A DNA stretch of 6,940 nt from Deltaproteobacteria bacterium. GTDB taxonomy: Bacteria > Desulfobacterota_B > Binatia > UBA9968. Below are positions 1-5,765 of the stretch, one piece after another (the stretch's first letter is position 1; each line of letters begins with the position of its first letter). Under the pieces are notes generated by a model. That model saw only the letters and a list, made by a program, of their open reading frames with translations. It had not been told where the DNA came from and made no database searches. Location: NCBI GenBank assembly GCA_030620935.1, contig JAUXIP010000111.1, positions 1-6,940 of the forward strand. The letters run 5' to 3'. The position numbers were made by a program, and so were the translations under genes.

Positions 1-39
1 ATCATTTATGTGGCCATGGCTATCAGCCATGAGCACTGA
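1..39 (+). CDS. atpB: ATP synthase F0 subunit a, C-terminal end (partial)
   Basis: Only the last 12 codons and the TGA stop (37-39) are inside the window; they read IIYVAMAISHEH. A final membrane helix ending in a short His/Glu tail of the type (A)xSHEH is typical of F0 subunit a, the stator half of the proton channel. The next gene downstream is unmistakably subunit c, which is the usual atpB-atpE order. The 5' end lies outside the window. The identification rests on this short tail plus gene order, so it is strong by context but thin in sequence. Confidence 0.85.
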   Translation: MIYVAMAISHEH

Positions 40-98
40 GCGGGTGGCTTTCGTGGCGAGGATGAGGAGAGAAGAGTGGGTAAGCCGAAATCTGCTGG

Positions 99-107
99 AA
101 AGGAGGT
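99..107 (+). promoter_or_regulatory. Very strong Shine-Dalgarno of atpE
   Basis: AAAGGAGGT is almost a perfect anti-16S complement and ends 5 bases before the ATG at 113. Subunit c is needed in many copies per complex, so an unusually strong ribosome site is expected. The rest of the 73-base atpB-atpE spacer (40-112) shows no other clear signal. Confidence 0.85.
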
Positions 108-112
108 AAAAG

Positions 113-436
113 ATGCGGAGGATATTTTCGTTAGTGACTTTTGCCGTGATCGTTTTGCTATTTTCCGGAGTGGCGATGGCTGCTGAGACCGGGGGTCAGA
201 TGGATCCCTCGGGCAAGTGGGCTATTGCGCTGGCTTCAGGCTTGGCGATTGCGATCGGCGCTTTCGGAGCAGCCTTGGGTCAGGGACGCATGGCAGCGGC
301 TGCAATGGAGAGTATTGGGCGCAATCCGAATGCGGCGGACAAAATACAGCTACCGATGATTCTGGGTCTAGCCTTCATCGAGGCGCTAGCTCTCTACGCC
401 TTTGTTATTGCGTTTTTTCTTCAAGGCAAGATCTGA
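113..436 (+). CDS. atpE: ATP synthase F0 subunit c (precursor with signal-like N-terminus)
   Basis: This is the proteolipid that forms the rotating c-ring of F1F0 ATP synthase in the inner membrane. The 107 residues are longer than the roughly 80 of E. coli because of an extra N-terminal hydrophobic segment (residues 4-20). It ends in AMA-AE, which looks like a signal peptidase site after about residue 23. Then follow helix 1 (about 36-58, Gly/Ala rich, GAALGQG), the polar loop with R70-N71-P72, and helix 2 (about 79-103) with the ion-binding carboxylate E90 in FIEALALY. E90 is followed by Ala rather than the Ser/Thr of sodium-type rings, so proton coupling is inferred. The start is fixed by the strong ribosome site. 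It follows atpB, and a terminator comes directly after it. Confidence 0.97.
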   Translation: MRRIFSLVTFAVIVLLFSGVAMAAETGGQMDPSGKWAIALASGLAIAIGAFGAALGQGRMAAAAMESIGRNPNAADKIQLPMILGLAFIEALALYAFVIAFFLQGKI

Positions 437-458
437 GGTTGGTTGGGCGGTGGTTGGG

Positions 459-498
459 AAAAGGGGCGGGGAGAAATCCTCGTCCCTTTTTATTTTTT
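459..498 (+). terminator. Rho-independent terminator of the atp F0 operon
   Basis: A 14-bp stem (459-472 with 477-490, two G-U pairs) is closed by a GAAA tetraloop (473-476). The U-rich tract TTTTTATTTTTT (487-498) overlaps the stem base. The right arm reaches exactly to the TAA stop (490-492, minus strand) of the convergent deaminase gene. In the other direction only TTTT, itself part of the stem, follows, so termination of the minus-strand operon here would be weaker. Confidence 0.92.
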
Positions 499-951
499 CT
501 GCAGCTCGACCTTGTCCATCCGCACTTGGGTGGCGCGCAGGATCTCTTCTAGGGTGTGCAGCTTGTAAGGGCTTTCGTAATAGATGTTTTTGATGCCGGT
601 GTTGACCAATACCTTGATGCAGTGGATGCATGGGGTATGGGTGACGTAGATGGAGGCGTCTCTGATGGTGGCGCCGTTCTTTGCCGCTTGAGCGATGGCG
701 TTTATCTCCGCGTGGATGGTTCGGAAGCAGTTCTCTTCAGTTTCGCCGTTGGGCGTCTTGGAAACGTAAATGAGGCAGCCGACATCCGTGCAATGGGGCA
801 TGCCTGCAGGCGCGCCGTTGTAACCCGTAGCCAAGATATTTTTGTCCCGCACGATGACCGCTCCGACTTTGGCACGGCTGCAGGTGGAGCGCTCCGCTAC
901 CTGGCGCGTGATGGTCATAAAATACTGGTCCCAACTTGGCCGGTCGCTCAT
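490..951 (-). CDS. dCMP deaminase (ComEB-type, zinc cytidine/deoxycytidylate deaminase family)
   Basis: The predicted reaction is dCMP to dUMP plus ammonia, feeding thymidylate synthesis in the cytoplasm. The 153-residue protein has the family zinc site: H80-A-E82 in the TIHAE motif, with E82 as proton shuttle, and P107-C108-x2-C111 in HTPCIHC. Upstream, GYNG (43-46) and the C54/C59 region with HCTDVGC resemble the substrate and extra zinc elements of dCMP deaminases of the ComEB/T4 type. The frame is open further upstream (to 1056), but MSDRPSWDQYF at 951 is the family start. It also gives an ATGA overlap with the stop of the preceding gene, implying translational coupling. It is the last gene of a three-gene operon. 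Other deaminases of the fold (tRNA or guanine) are less likely given the GYNG and zinc layout. Confidence 0.93.
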   Translation of the reverse strand: MSDRPSWDQYFMTITRQVAERSTCSRAKVGAVIVRDKNILATGYNGAPAGMPHCTDVGCLIYVSKTPNGETEENCFRTIHAEINAIAQAAKNGATIRDASIYVTHTPCIHCIKVLVNTGIKNIYYESPYKLHTLEEILRATQVRMDKVELQKK

Positions 952-1748
952 GTTAACTGCTGCTGACTGCGCCGGATCCTGACCGGGCCGCCTATTTTTA
1001 CCCCGCTTTGAAGCTGGGCATTGCCTTTGAATAAAGAGATCTCCAGCAGTCCCCAACTGTTGATCAGAGCCACGTAACTCCCCTCGGCGCCGCTACTGTA
1101 GTTAGGCGCAAGACCGTTGACCGTGAGGCCGTTCAAGGAAACCGTGACGGATGCCGCTGATAGGGTCATCAGGTCGCTCTCTTGAATATTGGTGATGAGA
1201 TTTCCATATCCGTCGGCATAGATGACTTCGCCCTCGATGGTGTCCTCTGCCTGGATGACCTGCGGCCACTGAAGCCGCTGGATATCGTCGGCTTTACGTC
1301 CGAAGTGATACGGCGCAATACCTAGGGACAGGTAGGCGGAAATCGGGGCGAAGATGTCTCTTCCGTGAAAGGTTGTGCTGGTCGGCTTCAAGTGGAAGGT
1401 CTCGTTGGAAAGTTCGGTGGTCGTGGGTGCCTCTTCTGCGAAAGCCAGACTGAGAACGCCGTTGTCCGGTCCGATGAATAAACACCCGTCGGACTCGATG
1501 AGTAAAGGACGCCGGTGGCTTCCCACTCCCGGATCCACGACGGCGACATGGATGGTCCCCCGAGGGACGAATGGCACCGAGTGACGCAGGGCTAAAGCCC
1601 CAGCCATGACATCCTGGGGAGGGATCCCGTGGGTCAGATCGATAATGCGGACATTTGGGTTGATCCCGCAGATAACTCCTTTCATGACTCCGACAAACGG
1701 ATCCTTGTGGCCGAAGTCCGTGAGCAAGGTGATCAATCTGGTCTCCAT
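948..1748 (-). CDS. SAM hydroxide adenosyltransferase / SAM hydrolase (DUF62 family)
   Basis: The family splits S-adenosylmethionine to adenosine and methionine using water or hydroxide. It shares a fold with fluorinase and chlorinase. The 266 residues show the N-terminal TDFG (D11), the catalytic Asp-Arg-His set D72 (VVDPGVGS), R79 and H128 (TFHGRDIFAP), FIGPDNG (91-97), and YGNLITN (181-187) at the start of the C-terminal domain. The Asp-to-Arg spacing of 7 matches the known Asp68/Arg75 pair of the Pyrococcus enzyme. No fluorinase-type loop insertion is evident, so halogenation is unlikely. No strong Shine-Dalgarno is visible before the ATG at 1748. The TGA stop overlaps the start of the deaminase gene. 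Its cellular role in this operon is not known from sequence. Confidence 0.93.
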   Translation of the reverse strand: METRLITLLTDFGHKDPFVGVMKGVICGINPNVRIIDLTHGIPPQDVMAGALALRHSVPFVPRGTIHVAVVDPGVGSHRRPLLIESDGCLFIGPDNGVLSLAFAEEAPTTTELSNETFHLKPTSTTFHGRDIFAPISAYLSLGIAPYHFGRKADDIQRLQWPQVIQAEDTIEGEVIYADGYGNLITNIQESDLMTLSAASVTVSLNGLTVNGLAPNYSSGAEGSYVALINSWGLLEISLFKGNAQLQSGVKIGGPVRIRRSQQQLT

Positions 1749-1780
1749 GAGCTTTCGAAGAGCACAATTTAGCGGAAAAC

Positions 1781-1815
1781 CGCCGGCGGGTAAAGCAACA
1801 GTTTCTCCGCCGGCG
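1781..1815 (-). terminator. GC-rich hairpin between the nuclease and SAM hydrolase genes (weak terminator or attenuator)
   Basis: CGCCGGCGG (1781-1789) and CCGCCGGCG (1807-1815) form a perfect 9-bp stem. The 17-base loop contains a further possible AAA/TTT pairing. On the minus strand the stem is followed by GTTTTCC, a short U run. It lies in the 74-base gap between the nuclease stop (1823) and the SAM hydrolase start (1748). Partial termination or mRNA processing that lowers the downstream genes is plausible but unproven. Confidence 0.5.
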
Positions 1816-1822
1816 TCGGGCG

Positions 1823-3082
1823 CTAGAGAAGATGTATTTGACTACCGGCTGTGGCCTGAGACAAAAGCCCCGCCGCGGAGGAGGGAAAGGAGATCTTTCC
1901 GTACACTCCGTCATAGCCGGGCTCCACTTTGACCTCCCCGCGCCGTACCTTAAAGATAGCCTCATGTACCCCTGGCGGGGCATTTTTTCTCAGCTCTTCC
2001 TCCTCCACGTCCAAAAGAATATTCAGCTCAGAGCCGAAGAGGGCAGTGAGCCTCTCATATTCTCGATTGACGGTTTTGGTGCCCGTATTCGTGCCAAAAG
2101 CATGAGCCAGGATCTCTTCCAATGGAATCAAATGCTTGGCGGGAATAGCCCGCGGCGGGCCAACTCCTTCATCTCGGTCTGCCAGGTCATCTACGCGATG
2201 CATGACGCCCACAGTTACCTTGTTTCCACAGACAGGGCAAAGGCCTTTGTGTCGCCTAGTCTCCCCAGGGCTCCAAATGACCCCGCACTTGCGATGACCG
2301 TCGTAGTGGTATTTTCCCTCCTCGGGGAAAAACTCGATGGTAAAAAGGAAAGTCGCCGGATCGTGGCTCTTAATCACCTGAACGATATCTCGATACGTCG
2401 GCGGACAGTCGAAGACGTTCGCCTCCCGTGCAATTTTGCGCGGCGAATGGGCATCGGAGTTGGAAATCAAGGTGACGTTGTCGAGAGCCGAAAGCCGCCA
2501 ATTCATCGCCGGATCTGAAGAGAGGCCGGTCTCGATGGCATGAATATTCTTGGTCTCCTCTTGGAAACACTCTTCTAGAGAGTCGAAGCCGGACTTGGAG
2601 CCGAAGACGGAAAACCACGGGGTCCAAGCGTGTGCCGGGATCAGAAGACAATCGGCTGATAGATCGAGGACAAGCTTTACTAAGTCCTTGGCTGAGGAAG
2701 TAAAGGTTGGACGGCCGTCGGCGCTGAGTTTGCCCCACGAGCGGAGCCGCTGGTTGAGCCTTTCCACGACCGCTAAGTCCGGCGCGACAATGAGAGTATG
2801 GATTTTGCGCAAGCGGCCGGCTTGGTGGTAAATGTTGCACACCTCCACGGTAGGGACAAAATAGGGTCCCTCTCGGCCTCCCTTAAGCCGTAGAAGACCT
2901 CCTTCAGTGCTATCCAGCTTGGCCTTGAGTTCGGCGAAATAGAGCGGATGGGTAAAGTCGCCGGTCCCTAAAAGGTTCACTCCCTTGATCCTAGCCCAGC
3001 GGGCCAGAGCAGTAACTTCCATTTCCGGACTGCAAGCCCGGCTGTAGCGGGAGTGAATATGCAGGTCGGCAATAATGCGCAT
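1823..3082 (-). CDS. Endonuclease Q-like PHP-domain nuclease (EndoQ / TIGR00375 family)
   Basis: EndoQ enzymes nick DNA 5' of deaminated bases (hypoxanthine, uracil) and abasic sites. The best-studied members are archaeal, of about 420 residues, with scattered bacterial ones; this protein has 419. An N-terminal PHP metal site is visible: H8 and H10 in DLHIHS, D42 in GTGDFTHP, E80, H95, H151 in PAHAWTPWFS, and D210/H212 in SNSDAHSP. A zinc-ribbon-like module follows (C266, C282, C285, with H263 or H278 as possible fourth ligand), then VGVMHRVDDLADR and a C-terminal domain to 419. No helicase domain is fused. The ATG at 3082 gives the family start MRIIADLHIHS and lacks a Shine-Dalgarno. It is the first gene of the operon. 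Specificity is inferred from the family. Confidence 0.85.
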   Translation of the reverse strand: MRIIADLHIHSRYSRACSPEMEVTALARWARIKGVNLLGTGDFTHPLYFAELKAKLDSTEGGLLRLKGGREGPYFVPTVEVCNIYHQAGRLRKIHTLIVAPDLAVVERLNQRLRSWGKLSADGRPTFTSSAKDLVKLVLDLSADCLLIPAHAWTPWFSVFGSKSGFDSLEECFQEETKNIHAIETGLSSDPAMNWRLSALDNVTLISNSDAHSPRKIAREANVFDCPPTYRDIVQVIKSHDPATFLFTIEFFPEEGKYHYDGHRKCGVIWSPGETRRHKGLCPVCGNKVTVGVMHRVDDLADRDEGVGPPRAIPAKHLIPLEEILAHAFGTNTGTKTVNREYERLTALFGSELNILLDVEEEELRKNAPPGVHEAIFKVRRGEVKVEPGYDGVYGKISFPSSAAGLLSQATAGSQIHLL

Positions 3083-3094
3083 CGACGATCACGG

Positions 3095-3123
3095 AATATA
3101 GACCACGGGGCGGGATAGGACAA
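3095..3123 (-). promoter_or_regulatory. Predicted sigma-70 promoter of the nuclease operon, very close to the start codon
   Basis: On the minus strand, TTGTCC (3118-3123) and TATATT (3095-3100) are separated by exactly 17 bases. Only 12 bases lie between the -10 box and the ATG at 3082, so transcription would start within a few bases of the start codon. This agrees with the absence of any Shine-Dalgarno and suggests an almost leaderless mRNA. Confidence 0.5.
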
Positions 3124-3175
3124 GAAAAAAATCCAGCGGTCTCTGCAGCCCTTGATCACCAGCCACCCAGGGGCT

Positions 3176-3210
3176 ATGTACTACAGCTGCCGAATGTACT
3201 ATTTAAGTAC
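3176..3210. repeat. ATGTACTA direct repeat and GTACT/AGTAC inverted repeat (possible operator)
   Basis: ATGTACTA occurs at 3176-3183 and again at 3194-3201, an offset of 18 bases. The second copy is the left arm of a perfect inverted repeat, GTACT (3196-3200), ATTTA, AGTAC (3206-3210). It sits 45-79 bases upstream of the LVIVD gene start, in the divergent intergenic region, where a regulator site would be expected. A weak promoter-like pair, TTGATC (3152-3157) and TATGTA (3175-3180), with 17-base spacing, overlaps it. Confidence 0.35.
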
Positions 3211-3254
3211 CGTCTGCGCTGATTGACTCTTTTCAGGAGAAAGGAGATGAGGCT

Positions 3255-4472
3255 ATGGAAGCGCACGCATCGGACCTCCGCGATATGCAAGCGGAGAGTT
3301 ATGCGGAGAAAACGCGGCTGATCGGCCACCATGATCTCGACGGCAGCGGCGATGGGATGCAGGTGGTTAAGCACGGGCAGTATCTATACGTGGCCCATGT
3401 TGGCACCAGCAAGATGGCCCTGTCGATCCTCGACGTCTCCGATCCGTCTAATCCCCTCTTGATCCGCCAGATTCCCCATGTGCCGAACACCCACAACCAC
3501 AAAGTCCAGATCGCCGGCAATACCTTGATCCAGAACAGCGAGTTCATCTCATACATCCCTCAGACAGGCCCTGAAAAGCCTGTGACCGGCCTCAACGTCT
3601 ACAATATCGACGATCCTACCGACCCAAAGCAGGTCGGCTTCCATCCTGTCTGCGGTCGCGGTGTGCACCGCATTTGGTACCGGGAGCCGCCCTACGCCCA
3701 CATCGCTGCGTGGCTCCCGGGTGTGAACGCGCGTGGCTACCAGATCGTCGATCTCTCGGAGCCGGCCGAGCCTAAGATGGCCAGCTGCTGGTGGCTTCCC
3801 GGTACCAAGGAAGGCGATACCGAGGCATGGGTACCCCTCGATCCGAAGCATGACCACTTCCAGGTCCATGGAATCATTCCACAGAGAGACAGGGCCTACG
3901 TCTCCTGCACCGACGCCGGCATGGTTATTCTAGACATCAGCGATGTCGGCTCCCCGAAACTCATCAGCCGGATCAACTGGTGCCCGCCTTATGGCGGCTA
4001 CGCGCACACCTCCATGCCGCTTCCAGGCCGCGGCCTGATGGTTGAAGTATGCGAGTACGTAAGCGGTGGACCAGAGAGGAACGGCGACAAGCGCATCTGG
4101 ATTTTGGATATCCGCGAAGAACGCCAGCCGGTGATGATCAGCAGCTTCCCGGAACCCAAGCCACCCAAAAACTCACCCTGGAAGAGCTTTCACGATTGCC
4201 CTTTGCGCTTCGGCCCTCACAACGTGCATGAAGACTACCCAGACGGCTTCAAGAGCGAAGAGCTGATCTTCTCCACGTGGTTCAATGCCGGCCTGCGCAT
4301 TACCGATATCAGCGAGCCGGACCGGCCGACGGAGGTCGGCTACTACATACCCCCAACACCACCGGGCCAGGAGGCTCCGGTGATCAACGACGTCTACGTC
4401 GATGCCGACGGACTCATTTACTTGACGGATCGCCGCAACGGGGGGTTGTACATCGTCGAGTATGAAGGCTAG
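3255..4472 (+). CDS. LVIVD repeat-containing beta-propeller protein
   Basis: This 405-residue protein consists of repeats typical of the LVIVD family. A strand plus D-x-S/D-x-P turn recurs at 57-70 (SILDVSDPSNPLLI), 114-128 (YNIDDPTDPKQVG), 163-177 (IVDLSEPAEPK), 224-238 (ILDISDVGSPKLIS), 282-296 (ILDIREERQPVMIS) and 348-362 (ITDISEPDRPTEVG), closing with YIVEYEG. That suggests a six- or seven-bladed propeller. There is no signal peptide or membrane segment, so it is probably cytoplasmic. Histidine-rich motifs recur between blades: HNH (80-82), GVHRIW, HDHFQVHG (199-206), YAHTSMP and GPHNVHED. The ATG at 3255 is chosen because AAGGAG (3241-3246) lies 8 bases upstream. The overlapping ATG at 3247 is out of frame. 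The gene appears to be transcribed alone. The biochemical function is unknown. A distant likeness to selenium-binding-protein-type propellers is only a structural guess. Confidence 0.85.
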   Translation: MEAHASDLRDMQAESYAEKTRLIGHHDLDGSGDGMQVVKHGQYLYVAHVGTSKMALSILDVSDPSNPLLIRQIPHVPNTHNHKVQIAGNTLIQNSEFISYIPQTGPEKPVTGLNVYNIDDPTDPKQVGFHPVCGRGVHRIWYREPPYAHIAAWLPGVNARGYQIVDLSEPAEPKMASCWWLPGTKEGDTEAWVPLDPKHDHFQVHGIIPQRDRAYVSCTDAGMVILDISDVGSPKLISRINWCPPYGGYAHTSMPLPGRGLMVEVCEYVSGGPERNGDKRIWILDIREERQPVMISSFPEPKPPKNSPWKSFHDCPLRFGPHNVHEDYPDGFKSEELIFSTWFNAGLRITDISEPDRPTEVGYYIPPTPPGQEAPVINDVYVDADGLIYLTDRRNGGLYIVEYEG

Positions 4473-4511
4473 GAAGAGACCGCTTTTTTGTGAGCTTGCG
4501 TGGGTATATTG

Positions 4512-4535
4512 ACAATACACTGACCAGTGTATTGT
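4512..4535. promoter_or_regulatory. Near-perfect 24-bp palindrome, TetR-type operator candidate
   Basis: The arms ACAATACACTG (4512-4522) and CAGTGTATTGT (4525-4535) are perfect reverse complements around a central AC. No U-run follows, so it is not a terminator. It overlaps a TTGACA (4509-4514) and lies 22 bases before a better promoter. Size and symmetry resemble TetR-family operators, but no regulator gene is in the window. Confidence 0.55.
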
Positions 4536-4556
4536 GGTGGCTTAGAGGCGTTGGGT

Positions 4557-4584
4557 TTGACAAGTCATTGAGATGACGAATAAT
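4557..4584 (+). promoter_or_regulatory. Predicted sigma-70 promoter upstream of the protease gene
   Basis: A consensus TTGACA (4557-4562) is followed after 16 bases by AATAAT (4579-4584), one base off the -10 consensus. It points toward the gene at 4675 and would give a leader of about 85 bases. It lies between the two related palindromic sites (4512-4535 and 4614-4635), which would place one upstream and one just inside the transcript. Confidence 0.5.
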
Positions 4585-4613
4585 TTCGACAATGTTATGG
4601 ATCTTAATTACCG

Positions 4614-4635
4614 CAATACACCGGTCAGTATACTC
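4614..4635. promoter_or_regulatory. Second, degenerate copy of the palindromic site
   Basis: CAATACAC (4614-4621) repeats exactly the start of the palindrome at 4513-4520. Over 22 aligned bases 16 match. Its own symmetry is imperfect (CACCG, GT, CAGTATAC). The two copies are 101 bases apart in the same orientation and flank the predicted promoter. A low-affinity second operator is one reading. A left and right arm of an older recombination site is another, because GGTCAG of this copy can pair with CTGACC of the first. Confidence 0.4.
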
Positions 4636-4640
4636 ACTAG

Positions 4641-5765
4641 TTATACAGCAAAAACTATTTCATGCAGTCCATGAATGGCATCCGTACCAGACACGACCGT
4701 GAACCCTTCGCTCCTAGCCTCAACATGGAAAACGCCCGTCTTGGTTGGCGGCCTCTGCTTTCTGCTGGTCTGGCGATCGATCTCGTTCGTTGATAGCGAC
4801 TGGCTAACCGTAATTCCTTCTTGGCTCCTCCTTGCGATTGCCGGCATCATTCCGCAACTCTTCCTGTTGATCTATCCCCTCGTTACGCGCCAACAGGCCT
4901 CCGCCACTCGTTTCCGTTTGCCCCGATTGAAACGTCTCGCCATAGAAGCCGTGATCGCACTTCCAATCATTGTTGGCTGCGTTCTTCTTCTCACGATCGT
5001 CGAGTACGCACTTTCCCGCCTGTCCCCGGGGACATCGCTCTATCCAGAGTTCATGGAACGCATGGGTCGATCACCGGGTACTCCATTTGTCTACGCGTTT
5101 CTACTCGCTTCTTTCCTGTACGGCCCAATCGCTGAGGAAGTCTTCTTTCGGGGCTTCCTTTTTAACGCTTTCCGTAAACGGATGCCGCTCGTCGCTGCGG
5201 TTGTCGTGCAATCGCTCATCTTCGGTTTTGCCCACTTCTACGGCTCCTCGCATGCCTTTGCCGTAGCCTTCTTGGGCCTCGTGCTCACGTTGGTTTATTG
5301 GTGGCGGCAAACGATTTTTGCTCCCATATTCGTCCACGCTGGTTTCAACGCACTCGCCGTAGCCGGTGTCCTACTTACAATGTACGCCCATTCAAACTCT
5401 GCATTTCTTGGTGTCTCGCCACAGGAACCAGTGACAGAAAATGTCATCGGAACGGTCACACCCAATTCGCCTGCAGCCGAATCGGGGCTCCGTCCCGGTG
5501 ATACGATCACGCATTTTGACACTCATCCGGTGACGGACTTTCAAAACCTCGCTGAAACCGTAAGCTGGTATGAACCCGGTGACTCTGTTGTCGTAACGGT
5601 GGTTCGTGATGGGATACCCATCGACATCACCGTCATTCTTACTTCCCGCCGTGCCATGTCCACCCAGTAATCGGAATGCCGTATAACAAATCGCTCAACC
5701 AGAGCGGCGGTTGGGCGCCGAATCTGCGATTGAGAGTCACTGGCCGCCGCCCGGTTAGCTTTGGG
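4641..5765 (+). mobile_element. Candidate integron-type gene cassette carrying the CPBP-PDZ protease
   Basis: An inserted cassette begins with the last six bases of a GTTRRRY core and ends at the G of its own attC. The left core of that attC is complementary to the cassette's first bases. Here G-TTATAC at 4640-4646 is the exact reverse complement of GTATAAC at 5681-5687, which begins the attC-like site after the gene. The implied unit of 1125 bases holds a single gene in the usual orientation. Its start codon is 34 bases from the boundary and its stop is 10 bases before the attC. There is no integrase gene in the window, and no convincing attC or attI on the left side. The case is suggestive, not proven. 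Confidence 0.45.
4675..5670 (+). CDS. CPBP-family (CAAX-type) intramembrane metalloprotease with C-terminal PDZ domain
   Basis: This is a 331-residue inner-membrane protein. Hydrophobic segments lie at about 21-38, 46-70, 88-112, 136-152, 170-188, 192-209 and 214-236. Three CPBP/Abi motifs are present: E154-E155-x3-R159 (EEVFFRG), F183-x3-H187 (FGFAH) and H221-x3-N225 (HAGFN), all with key residues intact, so it should be active. Residues from about 250 to 326 form a PDZ domain (GTVTPNSPAAESGLRPGDTI, then a VVVTVVRDG strand), probably exposed outside the membrane core to present substrate. A TGA lies immediately before the ATG at 4675, so the start cannot be further upstream. No Shine-Dalgarno is visible. 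It stands alone between a possible cassette start and an attC-like site. Family members process membrane or secreted peptides, or act in bacteriocin self-immunity. The substrate here is unknown. Confidence 0.9.
   Translation: MASVPDTTVNPSLLASTWKTPVLVGGLCFLLVWRSISFVDSDWLTVIPSWLLLAIAGIIPQLFLLIYPLVTRQQASATRFRLPRLKRLAIEAVIALPIIVGCVLLLTIVEYALSRLSPGTSLYPEFMERMGRSPGTPFVYAFLLASFLYGPIAEEVFFRGFLFNAFRKRMPLVAAVVVQSLIFGFAHFYGSSHAFAVAFLGLVLTLVYWWRQTIFAPIFVHAGFNALAVAGVLLTMYAHSNSAFLGVSPQEPVTENVIGTVTPNSPAAESGLRPGDTITHFDTHPVTDFQNLAETVSWYEPGDSVVVTVVRDGIPIDITVILTSRRAMSTQ

Noticed and set aside
113..436. Sodium-type c-ring
   Set aside because: The key E90 is followed by Ala rather than Ser/Thr, so the sodium signature is incomplete.
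952..1056. Upstream extension of the dCMP deaminase frame (188 codons)
   Set aside because: The extra residues are the antisense-frame image of the SAM hydrolase 3' end. The ATG at 951 gives the family N-terminus and the ATGA overlap.
948..1748. Possibility of a fluorinase or chlorinase
   Set aside because: The catalytic Asp-Arg-His set of the hydroxide-using family is present and no halogenase loop insertion is visible.
1294..1983. 229-codon minus-strand frame overlapping the SAM hydrolase and nuclease genes
   Set aside because: Shadow of two well-supported genes, Arg/Pro-rich with no family likeness.
1832..2518. 228-codon plus-strand frame opposite the nuclease gene
   Set aside because: Antisense shadow of the EndoQ-like gene. 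The PHP and zinc motifs are all on the other strand.
4509..4537. Promoter using TTGACA at 4509-4514
   Set aside because: No acceptable -10 box at 16-18 bases. The TTGACA at 4557 has a much better partner.
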